From IMG/VR virus record IMGVR_UViG_3300047667_000954, positions 1 to 55,900 of that record: a stretch of 55,900 nt of DNA. The stretch is one strand, 5' to 3'. Numbering within the stretch: the stretch's first letter is position 1; every line of letters starts with the position of its first letter. Origin of the DNA: a virus. Made by a program: the position numbers and the translations under genes. The notes under the pieces are model-generated. The model had not been told where the DNA came from. It did no database searches and saw nothing but the letters and a program-made list of their open reading frames with translations. Shown here one piece after another: positions 8,673-17,016 of the stretch.

Positions 8673-8701
8673 TTGCAATTAAAAAACCCTTATGTTACAA
8701 T
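8673..8701 (+). promoter_or_regulatory. Sigma70-type promoter for the sliding clamp
   Basis: TTGCAA (8673-8678), 17-nt spacer, TACAAT (8696-8701), in the 118-nt gap before the clamp gene. The leader downstream is AT-rich. Confidence 0.5.
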
Positions 8702-8782
8702 GGGTTATAACCTAAATTTAAACAAATTAACAACCGTAACTGTGTGATTATCACAGATTACATTATATAAGAAGGATTGATT

Positions 8783-9526
8783 ATGGATATCAAATCAGTA
8801 TTACTTGACATTATTAAGCACACTAATGGACTTGGAATTATGGAAAACATTAAAGTCTCTGGTGACGACACAAGTACCAAGCTGGCAGCGATGGACCCAA
8901 ATAAAACTGTTATCATGACAGCAGAACTACATGATGTTGTTCCTGAATTCCAAGGCGAATTTGGCATGGGAAGTTTGGGCTTGCTAAGCAGCTTAACAAA
9001 GCTCAGCAACTATCAAGAACCAGGTGCAACAATTGAAGTGCAACGTAGTGAGCGGCAGGGCGAAGATTTGCCCACCACACTTGTATTTAAAGATACTGGT
9101 GGCGGCAAGGACCAATATCGCTTTATGAGCAAGAAAATTGTTGATGAGGCCATGCGAGTTGCTACGTTCAAAGGCGCTTCATGGGACGTGCAAGTTCAGC
9201 CAACCCAGCGACGGGTGTCACAGTTGGCTGAGGTGTCTGCTATCTACTCTGGTGTAGACCCTGCGTTTTCCGTTAAAACAGAAGATGGTAATTTGGTGTT
9301 TGAAGTTGGTAGCACTGAAGGTGGTGTTATTGGGCGCCGGGTTTTTGCAGACAATGTAGGCGGATCACTTTCCAGTCAATGGCAGTTTCCACTTTCTCAA
9401 TTCCTGGCAATTATCAAGCTTGGCGGTACAATTCTTGTCAGCTTTAGCAATCAAGGTGCCTGCCAGATTGAAGTAGACAGCGGAATTGGTATTTATAAGT
9501 ACATTATGCCTGCAATGACTGGTTAA
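8783..9526 (+). CDS. 45: Sliding clamp (T4 gp45-like)
   Basis: A protein of about 247 residues resembling T4 gp45, the trimeric DNA sliding clamp that confers processivity on gp43 and activates late transcription. It has alternating beta-strand segments typical of clamp folds and the right length (T4 gp45 is 228 residues). ATG 8783 is preferred over TTG 8777 because AAGAAGGA precedes it at suitable distance. It lies one promoter downstream of the polymerase region. A clamp-dependent late transcription system would fit the ATAAATA motifs elsewhere in the window. No motif is absolute, so the call rests on overall resemblance and context. Confidence 0.75.
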   Translation: MDIKSVLLDIIKHTNGLGIMENIKVSGDDTSTKLAAMDPNKTVIMTAELHDVVPEFQGEFGMGSLGLLSSLTKLSNYQEPGATIEVQRSERQGEDLPTTLVFKDTGGGKDQYRFMSKKIVDEAMRVATFKGASWDVQVQPTQRRVSQLAEVSAIYSGVDPAFSVKTEDGNLVFEVGSTEGGVIGRRVFADNVGGSLSSQWQFPLSQFLAIIKLGGTILVSFSNQGACQIEVDSGIGIYKYIMPAMTG

Positions 9527-9554
9527 TAATTACAATTATACTAGGAGCAACACA

Positions 9555-9794
9555 ATGGTAACCAAAATTACACCATCTGATGATACATTAGAAAACATCA
9601 TTGAACCAACATTCCAGTCCAAAATGCTAGAATATATGCAAGCTATGGACTGGAAGTTATGGGAACTGCTTAAAATTGAGCAGGCCCGTGCCATTAAAGA
9701 AGATCTTAACCTTAACCAGCTACCTGTTTCGCCATCAGTCAATACGTCAGACTGGCCAGAAGACTTTAGCCCAATCATCATAGAAGAAGAATAA
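9555..9794 (+). CDS. Hypothetical small acidic protein (79 aa)
   Basis: An acidic, mostly helical protein with no recognised motif. The ribosome-binding site AGGAG precedes the start. It directly abuts the QueD-like gene (stop at 9794, next ATG at 9795), so the two are probably co-translated. Nothing in the sequence shows its role. Confidence 0.7.
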   Translation: MVTKITPSDDTLENIIEPTFQSKMLEYMQAMDWKLWELLKIEQARAIKEDLNLNQLPVSPSVNTSDWPEDFSPIIIEEE

Positions 9795-10211
9795 ATGCAT
9801 CAACTCAAACTTGTAAAATCCTATATTTGGGTAACCTTCCAAAAAGAAGGTATCCATTTATATCCAGCAGCTAATAACGATCCCTTACTGGCAACTGGAG
9901 ATGAATTCGACGTTAGCTTCTTAGGGTATGCACATCGCCATAACTTTCATTTTAAGGTTGGAATTGAAGTTTTCCATGATGATCGTGACCTGGAATTCAT
10001 ACAATTTAAACGTTGGCTTGAAAAGCTATACGCAGAAGGCACAATCATACTAAACCACAAAAGTTGTGAGATGATTGCTACAGACCTAGCAGAATCCATT
10101 CATGCAAAATATCCTGGCCGCGCCATGGCAATCACAGTTAGCGAAGACGGCGAAAATGGCGCAACACTAAACTTTAGTTCAACATCAACAGATGCCAATA
10201 GCATCGCATAA
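9795..10211 (+). CDS. queD: QueD-like 6-carboxytetrahydropterin synthase family protein
   Basis: A 138-residue protein of the 6-pyruvoyl-tetrahydropterin synthase/QueD fold. Visible features are FLGYAHRHNFHFKV (about residues 41-54, the paired metal-binding His region), FHDDRDLEFIQFK (about 60-72), LNHKSCEMIA (about 85-94) and VSEDGENGA (about 114-122), matching the Glu-rich pterin-binding end. QueD turns dihydroneopterin triphosphate into 6-carboxytetrahydropterin, step two of 7-deazaguanine synthesis. FolE, QueE and DpdA-like genes lie within 8 kb on the same strand, which supports the role. It is divergent from bacterial QueD, so substrate identity is inferred. Confidence 0.7.
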   Translation: MHQLKLVKSYIWVTFQKEGIHLYPAANNDPLLATGDEFDVSFLGYAHRHNFHFKVGIEVFHDDRDLEFIQFKRWLEKLYAEGTIILNHKSCEMIATDLAESIHAKYPGRAMAITVSEDGENGATLNFSSTSTDANSIA

Positions 10212-10222
10212 GGACAATAATA

Positions 10223-10513
10223 ATGGCAAAAGCAATTAGCCTAAACGATATTAAATTTGATCTACTTAAGATCATTGAACCCTGGGATGGTGTGCTTGAA
10301 TCAACCAACCCGCGCCCAGTGCGCCAATTGTTTATTGCATACCTCAACGACTTACAGCGTGAGAAGATGATTTATGATTTCGCAATTGATACAAGCGAGC
10401 GCCCGGCAGCATTTACATTTGATATAAATGTACGTATGGGGCCTACCCGTAGCCCTAAAAAGCTAAAGATCCATATCAGAGCATTTACACAACCATGGTG
10501 TGATGCTGCATGA
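10223..10513 (+). CDS. Hypothetical protein (96 aa)
   Basis: A small basic protein between queD and dpdA, with AAGGACA as ribosome-binding site. It has an N-terminal helical part (LNDIKFDLLKIIEPWDGV) and a later beta-rich, basic part (KKLKIHIRAFTQPW). Its position inside the 7-deazaguanine block suggests co-expression, but no family was recognised. Confidence 0.7.
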   Translation: MAKAISLNDIKFDLLKIIEPWDGVLESTNPRPVRQLFIAYLNDLQREKMIYDFAIDTSERPAAFTFDINVRMGPTRSPKKLKIHIRAFTQPWCDAA

Positions 10514-10541
10514 ATGAAGCTTATATATTTTAGGATTTATT

Positions 10542-12044
10542 ATGAACAAACCACTTATTGACCTGAGTACAGCTAACAAAGACTATGCTGTATTTTTACC
10601 TAGTATTAGCAGTTTTTATGTTAATACTTTGGTACATCCTGACACACGGTCCCCATCAGGATTTGAACTAGGGCTTAACGGATTAGACTTCCTCAAGCCT
10701 ACTGACAACTATTTTAGTTATAAATGGGGACTATACTCTGCTGGTCATGCTAAACTTGACATTGCCAAAAGCAATGCTGAGGAAGTAATGATTCAGCAGC
10801 GTGATCGAAAGAATAGCTTTATCCTTGGTGACTCAGGTGGATTCCAAATTATTACTGGTATCCTGAAATGTGACTGGACAAACTTTTACACAGACGATTC
10901 ACTGCGACATAAGATTCTGGATTGGCTGGAAAATACTGCTGATTATAGTATGGGTCTTGATGTGCCAACTCTAGCCGCTAGTGAGCCATTTAGTTCGCGC
11001 AACGGCATCACAAGCTTCCAGCAATGTCTTGATTATACGAAGTTTAATAATGACTGGTTTGTTAAAAACCGTAAGTATCAGACTAAGTTTTTAAATTCAA
11101 TGCAGGGACGCACTGTTGACGAGGCGAAACATTGGTTTGATGAAGTTAAAGATGTTCCGTTTGACGGGTTTGGCTTTGGTGGATCAACAAGCAAAAACCT
11201 GGTTGTTATGCTCAAGCTTCTGATCTGGATGAGAGATCATGGGCTGATGCAAAAGGGCGAACAAGATTGGTTACACTTCCTTGGTGTAAGTCGCGTTGAG
11301 TATGCAAGCTACTATACCACCATTAAACGTATGCTTCAAGAAACAGTGAACAGTGACATCAATATTAGTTATGATGCGGCAAGTGCATTTATTATGGCTA
11401 CAAAAGGCCAGCACTATGATAACATTGTGCTCAACAACAAAAAGTTTATTGCCAGCAGTTCACCAGTAATTGATGATAAGCGTTATGCAGGATCTGACTT
11501 GGCCATGCCCAACATGAGCCCAATTTATGATCGTCTTACTGCTGGTGACTTGTGTGTTTATGATAATGGAGTGCCAGATTTAGCAGCGCTTGAAGCAGCA
11601 GGTATTGATTTTGATGATGTGTTTACAGACAAAGCACTACTGAATGACCCAACACTTTGGGTTACACAGGGCCGTATGAACAAGATCAACAAGGTTGGCA
11701 AGACTAGCTGGGACACTTCCAGCTACCTGTATGTAATGGCGCATAATGTGTTTAAGACGATTGAAACACTACAACAGGTTAATCAGACTGTTGATTTGAG
11801 CCGTGTTGAAGTAGGTGACTTTGACCACCATGACTTTACCACAATGGCAGCACGTAAAGGCAGACTGGATATTAGTCAATATGCCCCAACCAACATCATC
11901 GTCACAAACAAGATCATTGAAGAAGTGTTTAGAAGTGAAACACCAATGGACGTGATTGACGGTGCAGCACAGTATTTGGATAGCCAGAGTATTGTCAAGG
12001 GTTATCGTGATACTAAAAACACATTTAAAAACTTATTTGAATAA
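10542..12044 (+). CDS. dpdA: DpdA-like DNA-guanine transglycosylase
   Basis: A 500-residue protein with the tRNA-guanine transglycosylase barrel signature. LGDSGGFQI (about residues 94-102) carries the catalytic Asp region, GLDVPTL follows at about 137, then GFGFGGSTSKN (about 209-219), FLGVSRVEYA (about 246-255) and ISYDAASAF (about 274-282) with the likely nucleophile Asp. Phage DpdA proteins of this family exchange guanine in DNA for preQ0 or derivatives, protecting against restriction. Neighbouring queD, folE and queE support a DNA rather than tRNA role. The C-terminal third (about 330-500) has no assigned function. Which 7-deazaguanine is inserted cannot be told from sequence. Confidence 0.85.
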   Translation: MNKPLIDLSTANKDYAVFLPSISSFYVNTLVHPDTRSPSGFELGLNGLDFLKPTDNYFSYKWGLYSAGHAKLDIAKSNAEEVMIQQRDRKNSFILGDSGGFQIITGILKCDWTNFYTDDSLRHKILDWLENTADYSMGLDVPTLAASEPFSSRNGITSFQQCLDYTKFNNDWFVKNRKYQTKFLNSMQGRTVDEAKHWFDEVKDVPFDGFGFGGSTSKNLVVMLKLLIWMRDHGLMQKGEQDWLHFLGVSRVEYASYYTTIKRMLQETVNSDINISYDAASAFIMATKGQHYDNIVLNNKKFIASSSPVIDDKRYAGSDLAMPNMSPIYDRLTAGDLCVYDNGVPDLAALEAAGIDFDDVFTDKALLNDPTLWVTQGRMNKINKVGKTSWDTSSYLYVMAHNVFKTIETLQQVNQTVDLSRVEVGDFDHHDFTTMAARKGRLDISQYAPTNIIVTNKIIEEVFRSETPMDVIDGAAQYLDSQSIVKGYRDTKNTFKNLFE

Positions 12045-12053
12045 GGAAATACC

Positions 12054-12866
12054 ATGAAGATTGTCGTAACATCAGGTGGATTTGATCCTGTGCATAGCGG
12101 GCATATTAAACTGTTTACAGCGGCCAAAAGTCTGGGAGATGTTTTACTTGTAGGTGTGAATAGCAATGAATGGCTGACCCGTAAGAAAGGACAGCCATTC
12201 ATGCCCTTTGCTGAGCGGCTAAATATTGTTAATAGCATGACATGTGTGCATGACGCATTTGGATTTGATGATAGTGATGGTAGCGCAAGTGACGCAATAC
12301 GCATATGTCGGTGGCGCTATCCAGAAGCACATATTATATTTGCAAATGGTGGTGATCGGACTGAAGGTAATATTCCAGAAATGGTTGATTATATAGGGCA
12401 AGATCAAGTTAGCTTTGAATTTGGTGTGGGCGGTAATGATAAATCTAATAGCTCTAGCTGGATACTAAGTGAATGGAAGAGTCCCAGAACCCAACGGCCG
12501 TGGGGATATTACCGCAATCTGCATCAGGACGGTCCCAACACTCGTGTGAAAGAGCTAGCAGTTAATCCTGGTGCAAAGTTGAGTATGCAACGGCATAGGT
12601 TGCGCAGCGAACACTGGATGGTAACACATGGTAAAGCTACTGTATTACTAGCACATACCAATCAGCAACTGATAGCACCTGACGCTCTACTACTGGGCAC
12701 ACACGATAGCTTGGACATTCCAGTTGGCACCTGGCACCAACTAATAAACGACACAGACGACGTAGTTAGAATTACTGAAATTCAATACGGCGAAAACTGT
12801 ATGGAAGAAGACATTGAACGCATTGGCGTTGATGAAAATTATGGAGCAAGTTTATATGACAACTAA
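12054..12866 (+). CDS. Nucleotidyltransferase fused to a mannose-6-phosphate isomerase-type cupin
   Basis: A 270-residue two-domain protein. The N-terminal domain (about 1-130) is a cytidylyltransferase-like nucleotidyltransferase with GGFDPVHSGH (about 8-17) and GDRTEGNIPE (about 99-108), as in glycerol-3-phosphate cytidylyltransferase and ADP-heptose synthase. The C-terminal domain (about 145-255) is a type II cupin like the isomerase end of GDP-mannose pyrophosphorylase (RPWGYYRNLH, SMQRHRLRSEHW, VPVGTWHQL). This suggests synthesis of an activated sugar. Next genes include a glycosyltransferase. An AAGGAAA site precedes the start 9 nt after dpdA. Confidence 0.8.
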   Translation: MKIVVTSGGFDPVHSGHIKLFTAAKSLGDVLLVGVNSNEWLTRKKGQPFMPFAERLNIVNSMTCVHDAFGFDDSDGSASDAIRICRWRYPEAHIIFANGGDRTEGNIPEMVDYIGQDQVSFEFGVGGNDKSNSSSWILSEWKSPRTQRPWGYYRNLHQDGPNTRVKELAVNPGAKLSMQRHRLRSEHWMVTHGKATVLLAHTNQQLIAPDALLLGTHDSLDIPVGTWHQLINDTDDVVRITEIQYGENCMEEDIERIGVDENYGASLYDN

Positions 12867-13386
12867 TATTATTACTACATCTAAAGACGAATGGGCACAA
12901 TCAGTACAGAGTAGACCTACGATTGACGGTATGGACCATAGTAATTGGCCCAATACTTCTACGGACCCCTGTTATTTTATGACAGCGCCTTCTGGCTTAT
13001 TCGATGGCAAGGTCATTGTATCAAAGACACATAAGTTTGATTCGGTAGATGAGGTCAACACACTATTTGCAAATAAAAATATTGCACTATATGAGATGTG
13101 GTTTACAGATTCTCTCTGCAATAATATTTTTGTTAGGTACGCTGACATTTCAACAGAACACGACACCATTCCATTGACTGATTTTTTAGCAGATTTCAAA
13201 GATGCAACTGAAACTGACAGCTCATCTAGATTTACACACGCAACAAAAGAAGGTATTACTGCCCAAATTGCAGAGTTTGATGATGACGATATTGCTATAC
13301 TAATCTTTTTTAGTCCCCATACTCCCGTAACCACGTTTAGACTTGAGAAGTCCGTATATTTCAAAGGAATGATATATGGCAAGTAA
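12856..13386 (+). CDS. Hypothetical protein (176 aa)
   Basis: An acidic protein without a recognised domain, overlapping the preceding gene by 11 nt and the glycosyltransferase by 11 nt. ATG 12856 is preferred because GGAGCAAG precedes it; upstream in-frame ATG and TTG codons lack sites. It has a central acidic region (DDDDIAILIFF around residue 140) and a beta-rich C terminus. The tight overlaps place it in the same operon as the sugar-nucleotide fusion protein and the glycosyltransferase. Confidence 0.7.
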   Translation: MTTNIITTSKDEWAQSVQSRPTIDGMDHSNWPNTSTDPCYFMTAPSGLFDGKVIVSKTHKFDSVDEVNTLFANKNIALYEMWFTDSLCNNIFVRYADISTEHDTIPLTDFLADFKDATETDSSSRFTHATKEGITAQIAEFDDDDIAILIFFSPHTPVTTFRLEKSVYFKGMIYGK

Positions 13387-14431
13387 AATTATCATCTTTG
13401 CCCTTGAACCACTTGACAATCGATACACAAAGCAATGGTTCACAGAGATTCCAACACAACTTGAGGCACAAAATGCAGATGTAATGACTGTGATGGGCAA
13501 GCAACGATCATCTACAACAACAGCAGGTGCGTTTTTAGACTTTGCTGACACAAATCACTGGAAAAGTTCGCAGCTTTGCGATTTTGTTCTGGCATTGGAG
13601 CAGGGGCAGGTGCCTGATGATGCTACTATTTTGTTTACAGATTTTTGGAATCCAGCACTTATCCAAGTTGCATATATGCGTGACTTACTGGGCAAACAAT
13701 GGAAGATCCATGGCATCGCCCATGCTGGAGCATATGATCCCAGTGATATTCTTGGCTTAAAAATGCGACCTGAATGGCCCAAGCATTTTGAAAGATCGCT
13801 ATTCTACGCTAGTGATGTAACATACTTTGCCAGTGAATTTCATCGCACAATGTTCTTGCAAAATCTTGATATTAATGTAAAATATCATGACAGGGCTGTA
13901 TTAAGTGGGCAACCACACAGTGCAATTATTTCGCACATGGCAGGCATTACTGTACCAGAAAACAAGTCACGTCAGGTGATTTGGCCACATCGTTACAACG
14001 AGGACAAGCAACCTGAAATTGCTGAGGACCTTGCCAACGACTTTGATATGGTAATCACACAGAAGCTGGATCTTAGCAAAGATGAGTTTTATCGTACAAT
14101 GGCAGACACTACGGTGCTGTTTAGTTGCGCGTTGCATGAAAATTTGGGTATCAGTGTTATGGAAGGTGTGCTTATTGGTGCAATTCCGTTGTTACCAGAT
14201 CGTTGCAGCTATGCAGAAATGTATCTACCGGAATTTAAGTATCCAAGCATTTGGACAGAAAGTTATGAAAATTTCATAGCTTATCGTCCTGAATTGGTAA
14301 ATCGTCTAAATAGTATACTAGCCGATCCTACAGCTTATGCAGAATTAATGCAACAGCAAAAAGATATTCTAATCTCTAACTACCTGTCAGCTGACGAAAT
14401 GATCGGCCGCCTAACAGGTTCAAGTCAATAA
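13376..14431 (+). CDS. Glycosyltransferase, GT-B fold (GT4-like)
   Basis: A 351-residue protein with the C-terminal donor-binding signature of GT4-type glycosyltransferases, CALHENLGISVMEGVLIGAI (about residues 248-267), an E-x7-E-like arrangement. VIWPHRYNEDKQPE near residue 200 matches the start of the second Rossmann domain. It would transfer a sugar from a nucleotide donor to an unknown acceptor. Its position after dpdA and the sugar-nucleotide fusion protein, and before folE, raises the possibility that it glycosylates DNA or a base intermediate; a surface glycan or protein acceptor is equally possible. Confidence 0.75.
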   Translation: MASKIIIFALEPLDNRYTKQWFTEIPTQLEAQNADVMTVMGKQRSSTTTAGAFLDFADTNHWKSSQLCDFVLALEQGQVPDDATILFTDFWNPALIQVAYMRDLLGKQWKIHGIAHAGAYDPSDILGLKMRPEWPKHFERSLFYASDVTYFASEFHRTMFLQNLDINVKYHDRAVLSGQPHSAIISHMAGITVPENKSRQVIWPHRYNEDKQPEIAEDLANDFDMVITQKLDLSKDEFYRTMADTTVLFSCALHENLGISVMEGVLIGAIPLLPDRCSYAEMYLPEFKYPSIWTESYENFIAYRPELVNRLNSILADPTAYAELMQQQKDILISNYLSADEMIGRLTGSSQ

Positions 14432-14444
14432 AGGACAAACTGTT

Positions 14445-15140
14445 ATGAAAAAATCACAAGAAATTATTAAACGACTACAAGATTCTAACGTACGATACTG
14501 GGCAGGAGATAATATCTTCGAAGTATTGGAAGATGGTGATAAGGAACAACTCATTGATGAAGCTACTGCCGCTTTTGAGAATGTACTTGACTCCTTGATT
14601 ATTGATAGACATAATGATCCAAACTCAAAGGACACTGGCAGACGTTTGGCAAAAATGTATTATAATGAAATTATGAGCGGGCGTTATGACAAAATTCCTG
14701 ATGCCACTGCGTTCCCCAATACTGGCGAAGATTGCTACACTGGTATGTTGGTTGTCCGTTCAGAGCTAAAGAGTATGTGCTCTCATCACCACCAACCAGT
14801 AACTGGTGTTGCGTATATAGGTATTATTGCAGCAGAGCAATTAATTGGCCTATCAAAGTATACTCGTATTGCCCAATGGTGCTCATTACGCGGTACGTTG
14901 CAAGAAGAACTAGCCAACGATATTGCACGTGAAATAAAGAAGGCCACAGGCGCGGTAGACATAGGCGTTCACATTGGGGCTGAACATGGGTGCTGCACTA
15001 ATAGAGGCATCATGGCACAAAGCAGTTTAACACAGACAACTGTACTCAAAGGCAGATTTATGGAAGACGCCAGCACCAAGAAGGAGTTTTTCGACAACAT
15101 CAAACTACAACAGACGTCTGGCGGACGTGGTGTTTATTAA
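14445..15140 (+). CDS. folE: GTP cyclohydrolase I
   Basis: A 231-residue GTP cyclohydrolase I with the zinc and active-site motif MCSHHHQPVTG (about residues 110-120) and GAEHGCCTNRG (about 178-188), giving the expected Cys, His, Cys metal ligands. It converts GTP to 7,8-dihydroneopterin triphosphate, the first step for both folate and 7-deazaguanine synthesis. Proximity to queD, dpdA and queE makes the latter likely here, although a DHFR/thymidylate synthase pair exists 20 kb away. The start is supported by AAAGGACA. Confidence 0.95.
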   Translation: MKKSQEIIKRLQDSNVRYWAGDNIFEVLEDGDKEQLIDEATAAFENVLDSLIIDRHNDPNSKDTGRRLAKMYYNEIMSGRYDKIPDATAFPNTGEDCYTGMLVVRSELKSMCSHHHQPVTGVAYIGIIAAEQLIGLSKYTRIAQWCSLRGTLQEELANDIAREIKKATGAVDIGVHIGAEHGCCTNRGIMAQSSLTQTTVLKGRFMEDASTKKEFFDNIKLQQTSGGRGVY

Positions 15141-15152
15141 AGGAATAACAAC

Positions 15153-15368
15153 ATGAGAACAGCACTAACATCAACGACTAAAATATCAGATGTAGAAAGT
15201 AACGAGATTGCAGATATTCACGCCCAGATTGACCAATTAATTGTGCAATTTACAGCAATAGTTGAGAAAATACAACATATTGAAACCACTGTTGCTGCAA
15301 TACGAGAAGATGCCAGACAGGATATGGTTAATATGCAGGATGCTCGCGCTAATGCCAGGAACACTTAA
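15153..15368 (+). CDS. Small coiled-coil protein (71 aa)
   Basis: A 71-residue, probably helical protein with heptad-like spacing of Ile, Leu and Val (AQIDQLIVQFTAIVEKIQHIETTV), preceded by AAAGGAATAA. It overlaps the start of the thymidine kinase gene by 17 nt, which suggests translational coupling. No family was recognised. A structural or chaperone role is possible but unsupported. Confidence 0.6.
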   Translation: MRTALTSTTKISDVESNEIADIHAQIDQLIVQFTAIVEKIQHIETTVAAIREDARQDMVNMQDARANARNT

Positions 15369-15903
15369 AACATTTACCGGCCCAATGTACGCCGGTAAAA
15401 CTTCTGCTATATTAGAGAAAATACTTTGGATTAAACATTGCAATAACAACGTATTAGTAATTAAACCACAAATTGATAGCAGATATAGTCAAGACCATAT
15501 TGCAACGCATAATCGTCTAGTTTTCCCCTGCTTTGCAATGAAAGACTGGAAACACGTACTTGACAACTACAATTTAAAGCTGTACAATTACCACACAGTA
15601 GTTATAGACGAAGTACAATTCATGCATGTAAAGGATACATTGGATGTTGTGACAGATTTGCTAGTTCAGGGTATTAACGTAATAGCTGCAGGACTCAATC
15701 AGGATAGCAGGGGCATACCATTTGAAACAACTGCAATGTTACTTGCAATGAGTGATGAAATTACGTTAATTCAGTCTGTGTGCAATACATGTGGGCAACC
15801 AGCAACAAAGACACAACGCATTGACCAGACTGACTCCAGGGTCGTGGTGGGCAGTGTGGGTATGTACGAACCAAGATGTTTATTACATTGGACTCCGAAA
15901 TGA
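15352..15903 (+). CDS. tdk: Thymidine kinase
   Basis: A type II thymidine kinase of about 183 residues if started at 15352. The P-loop GPMYAGKTS (about residues 8-16), the Walker-B-like VVIDEVQF (about 83-90), and the zinc motif CNTCG (about 143-147) with a later CLLH are all visible. It phosphorylates thymidine for phage DNA synthesis. The frame stays open upstream to 15262 but that part lies over the previous gene. The stop overlaps the start of the following 50-residue gene (ATGA). Confidence 0.93.
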   Translation: MPGTLKTFTGPMYAGKTSAILEKILWIKHCNNNVLVIKPQIDSRYSQDHIATHNRLVFPCFAMKDWKHVLDNYNLKLYNYHTVVIDEVQFMHVKDTLDVVTDLLVQGINVIAAGLNQDSRGIPFETTAMLLAMSDEITLIQSVCNTCGQPATKTQRIDQTDSRVVVGSVGMYEPRCLLHWTPK

Positions 15904-16052
15904 CTGATCAAGACTCCCTTAAACAATACGCGCGCTGGATCATGATGCTCATGGATGGCGACACACATCATATTGGTGATATGATGTATACGTTGCAGCG
16001 AGATGGATTTATTGACAAAAATGGTGAAATTATTCAAGGACAAGAAGAATGA
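15900..16052 (+). CDS. Very small hypothetical protein (50 aa)
   Basis: A 50-codon gene whose ATG overlaps the thymidine kinase stop (ATGA) and whose TGA overlaps the deformylase start (ATGA), so all three are coupled. The product is acidic and Met-rich (RWIMMLMDGDTHHIGDMMY), with a winged-helix-like tail (LQRDGFIDKNGEI). No family was recognised. The perfect double overlap is the main evidence that it is real. Confidence 0.65.
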   Translation: MTDQDSLKQYARWIMMLMDGDTHHIGDMMYTLQRDGFIDKNGEIIQGQEE

Positions 16053-16612
16053 ACAGTGATACAACACCCCAAACGAATGAACTAGACATGACTGCGTACC
16101 AACTGGTGTATGCCCCACATCAAATGCTGGAAACACAGGTGCAGCCATTTATTTTTGATAAACCAGAATATCGACAAGCTGTAAGCTACCACATGCAAAA
16201 TTTGTGTCGTAACCATAAAGGGTTAGGGCTAGCTGCAAACCAGATTAATCTCAATGCTGCGGTGTTTGTGGTTCATGTACAAAAAGATCTGGTTACAATG
16301 TTCAATCCCCAAATCCATGGGGTAAGCGACGATAAAGTGCTAATGAGCGAGGGCTGCTTGAGCGATCCTGGCATGTATCTCAAAGTTAAACGCCCAGATA
16401 TGGTTACAGCAAGCTGGGAAGATGAAACTGGTAAACGTTCACAGGCAACATTATTTGGTATGGATTGTCGAGTCTTTTTGCATGAATATGATCACTTGCA
16501 AGGTATTATGTTTACGGACCGCGTGGGCAATACCAAACTAAAAATGGCGCGAAAAAAGCAAGGCGCAGCCCTTAACAGAGCTGCCCAACGTATCATGGCA
16601 AATATGGCGTGA
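16049..16612 (+). CDS. def: Peptide deformylase
   Basis: A 187-residue deformylase with all three family motifs: GLGLAANQ (about residues 56-63), EGCLS (about 101-105) and HEYDHLQG (about 145-152, the HExxH-type metal site). It removes the formyl group from N-terminal methionine. Phage deformylases are known in marine T4-like phages, where they are thought to sustain turnover or processing of host or phage proteins during infection. The start overlaps the stop of the 50-residue gene by 4 nt. Confidence 0.93.
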   Translation: MNSDTTPQTNELDMTAYQLVYAPHQMLETQVQPFIFDKPEYRQAVSYHMQNLCRNHKGLGLAANQINLNAAVFVVHVQKDLVTMFNPQIHGVSDDKVLMSEGCLSDPGMYLKVKRPDMVTASWEDETGKRSQATLFGMDCRVFLHEYDHLQGIMFTDRVGNTKLKMARKKQGAALNRAAQRIMANMA

Positions 16613-16661
16613 TTGATTTGAATTATTCCATGTTGTATAATGCTGTATAATGTTGTATAAT
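16613..16661 (+). promoter_or_regulatory. Promoter with three tandem -10 boxes at 10-bp spacing
   Basis: TTGATT (16613-16618) is 17 nt before TATAAT (16636-16641). Two more TATAAT boxes follow at 16646-16651 and 16656-16661, in a thrice-repeated 10-bp unit (TGNTGTATAA). The following gene starts at 16667. Confidence 0.6.
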
Positions 16662-16666
16662 AACGC

Positions 16667-16948
16667 ATGATAGATAAAGAATCAGTTAATTCCGTAGCAC
16701 ATTATTTTAAACATCCTTCAGATCCCCATACAATCACTGTGTCGCCTGCAGATAGATATTTACTACAGGACAATGGTTACACATTTGATCATCTGCATGA
16801 TGGTGTATATGAATGGTTTGTGACCGACGCCGGCTTCTCACCAGACTCTTTTGTTATTATCATTGGTAATGGGACGCAGCTGGTGGCCGACGTTACCTTT
16901 GTTAATGATGGTATTGTAATGGCAAAACTACATGGATATATTGACTGA
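16667..16948 (+). CDS. Hypothetical protein (93 aa)
   Basis: A soluble acidic protein with aromatic residues, starting just after three tandem -10 boxes and lacking an obvious ribosome-binding site. The C-terminal half looks beta-rich (FVIIIGNGTQLVADVTFVNDGIVMAKL). No family was recognised. It lies between the deformylase and queE. Confidence 0.7.
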   Translation: MIDKESVNSVAHYFKHPSDPHTITVSPADRYLLQDNGYTFDHLHDGVYEWFVTDAGFSPDSFVIIIGNGTQLVADVTFVNDGIVMAKLHGYID

Positions 16949-17016
16949 TGTTTTTACACACGTCACAAAAACAAAATCTGCCGCAAGCGCAGTATATTTA
17001 CTAAGGGATTAAAATT

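Noticed and set aside
16949-17016. A weak hairpin (CTGC...GCAG) before queE
   Set aside because: The stem is only four base pairs with no T-run; not a credible terminator.
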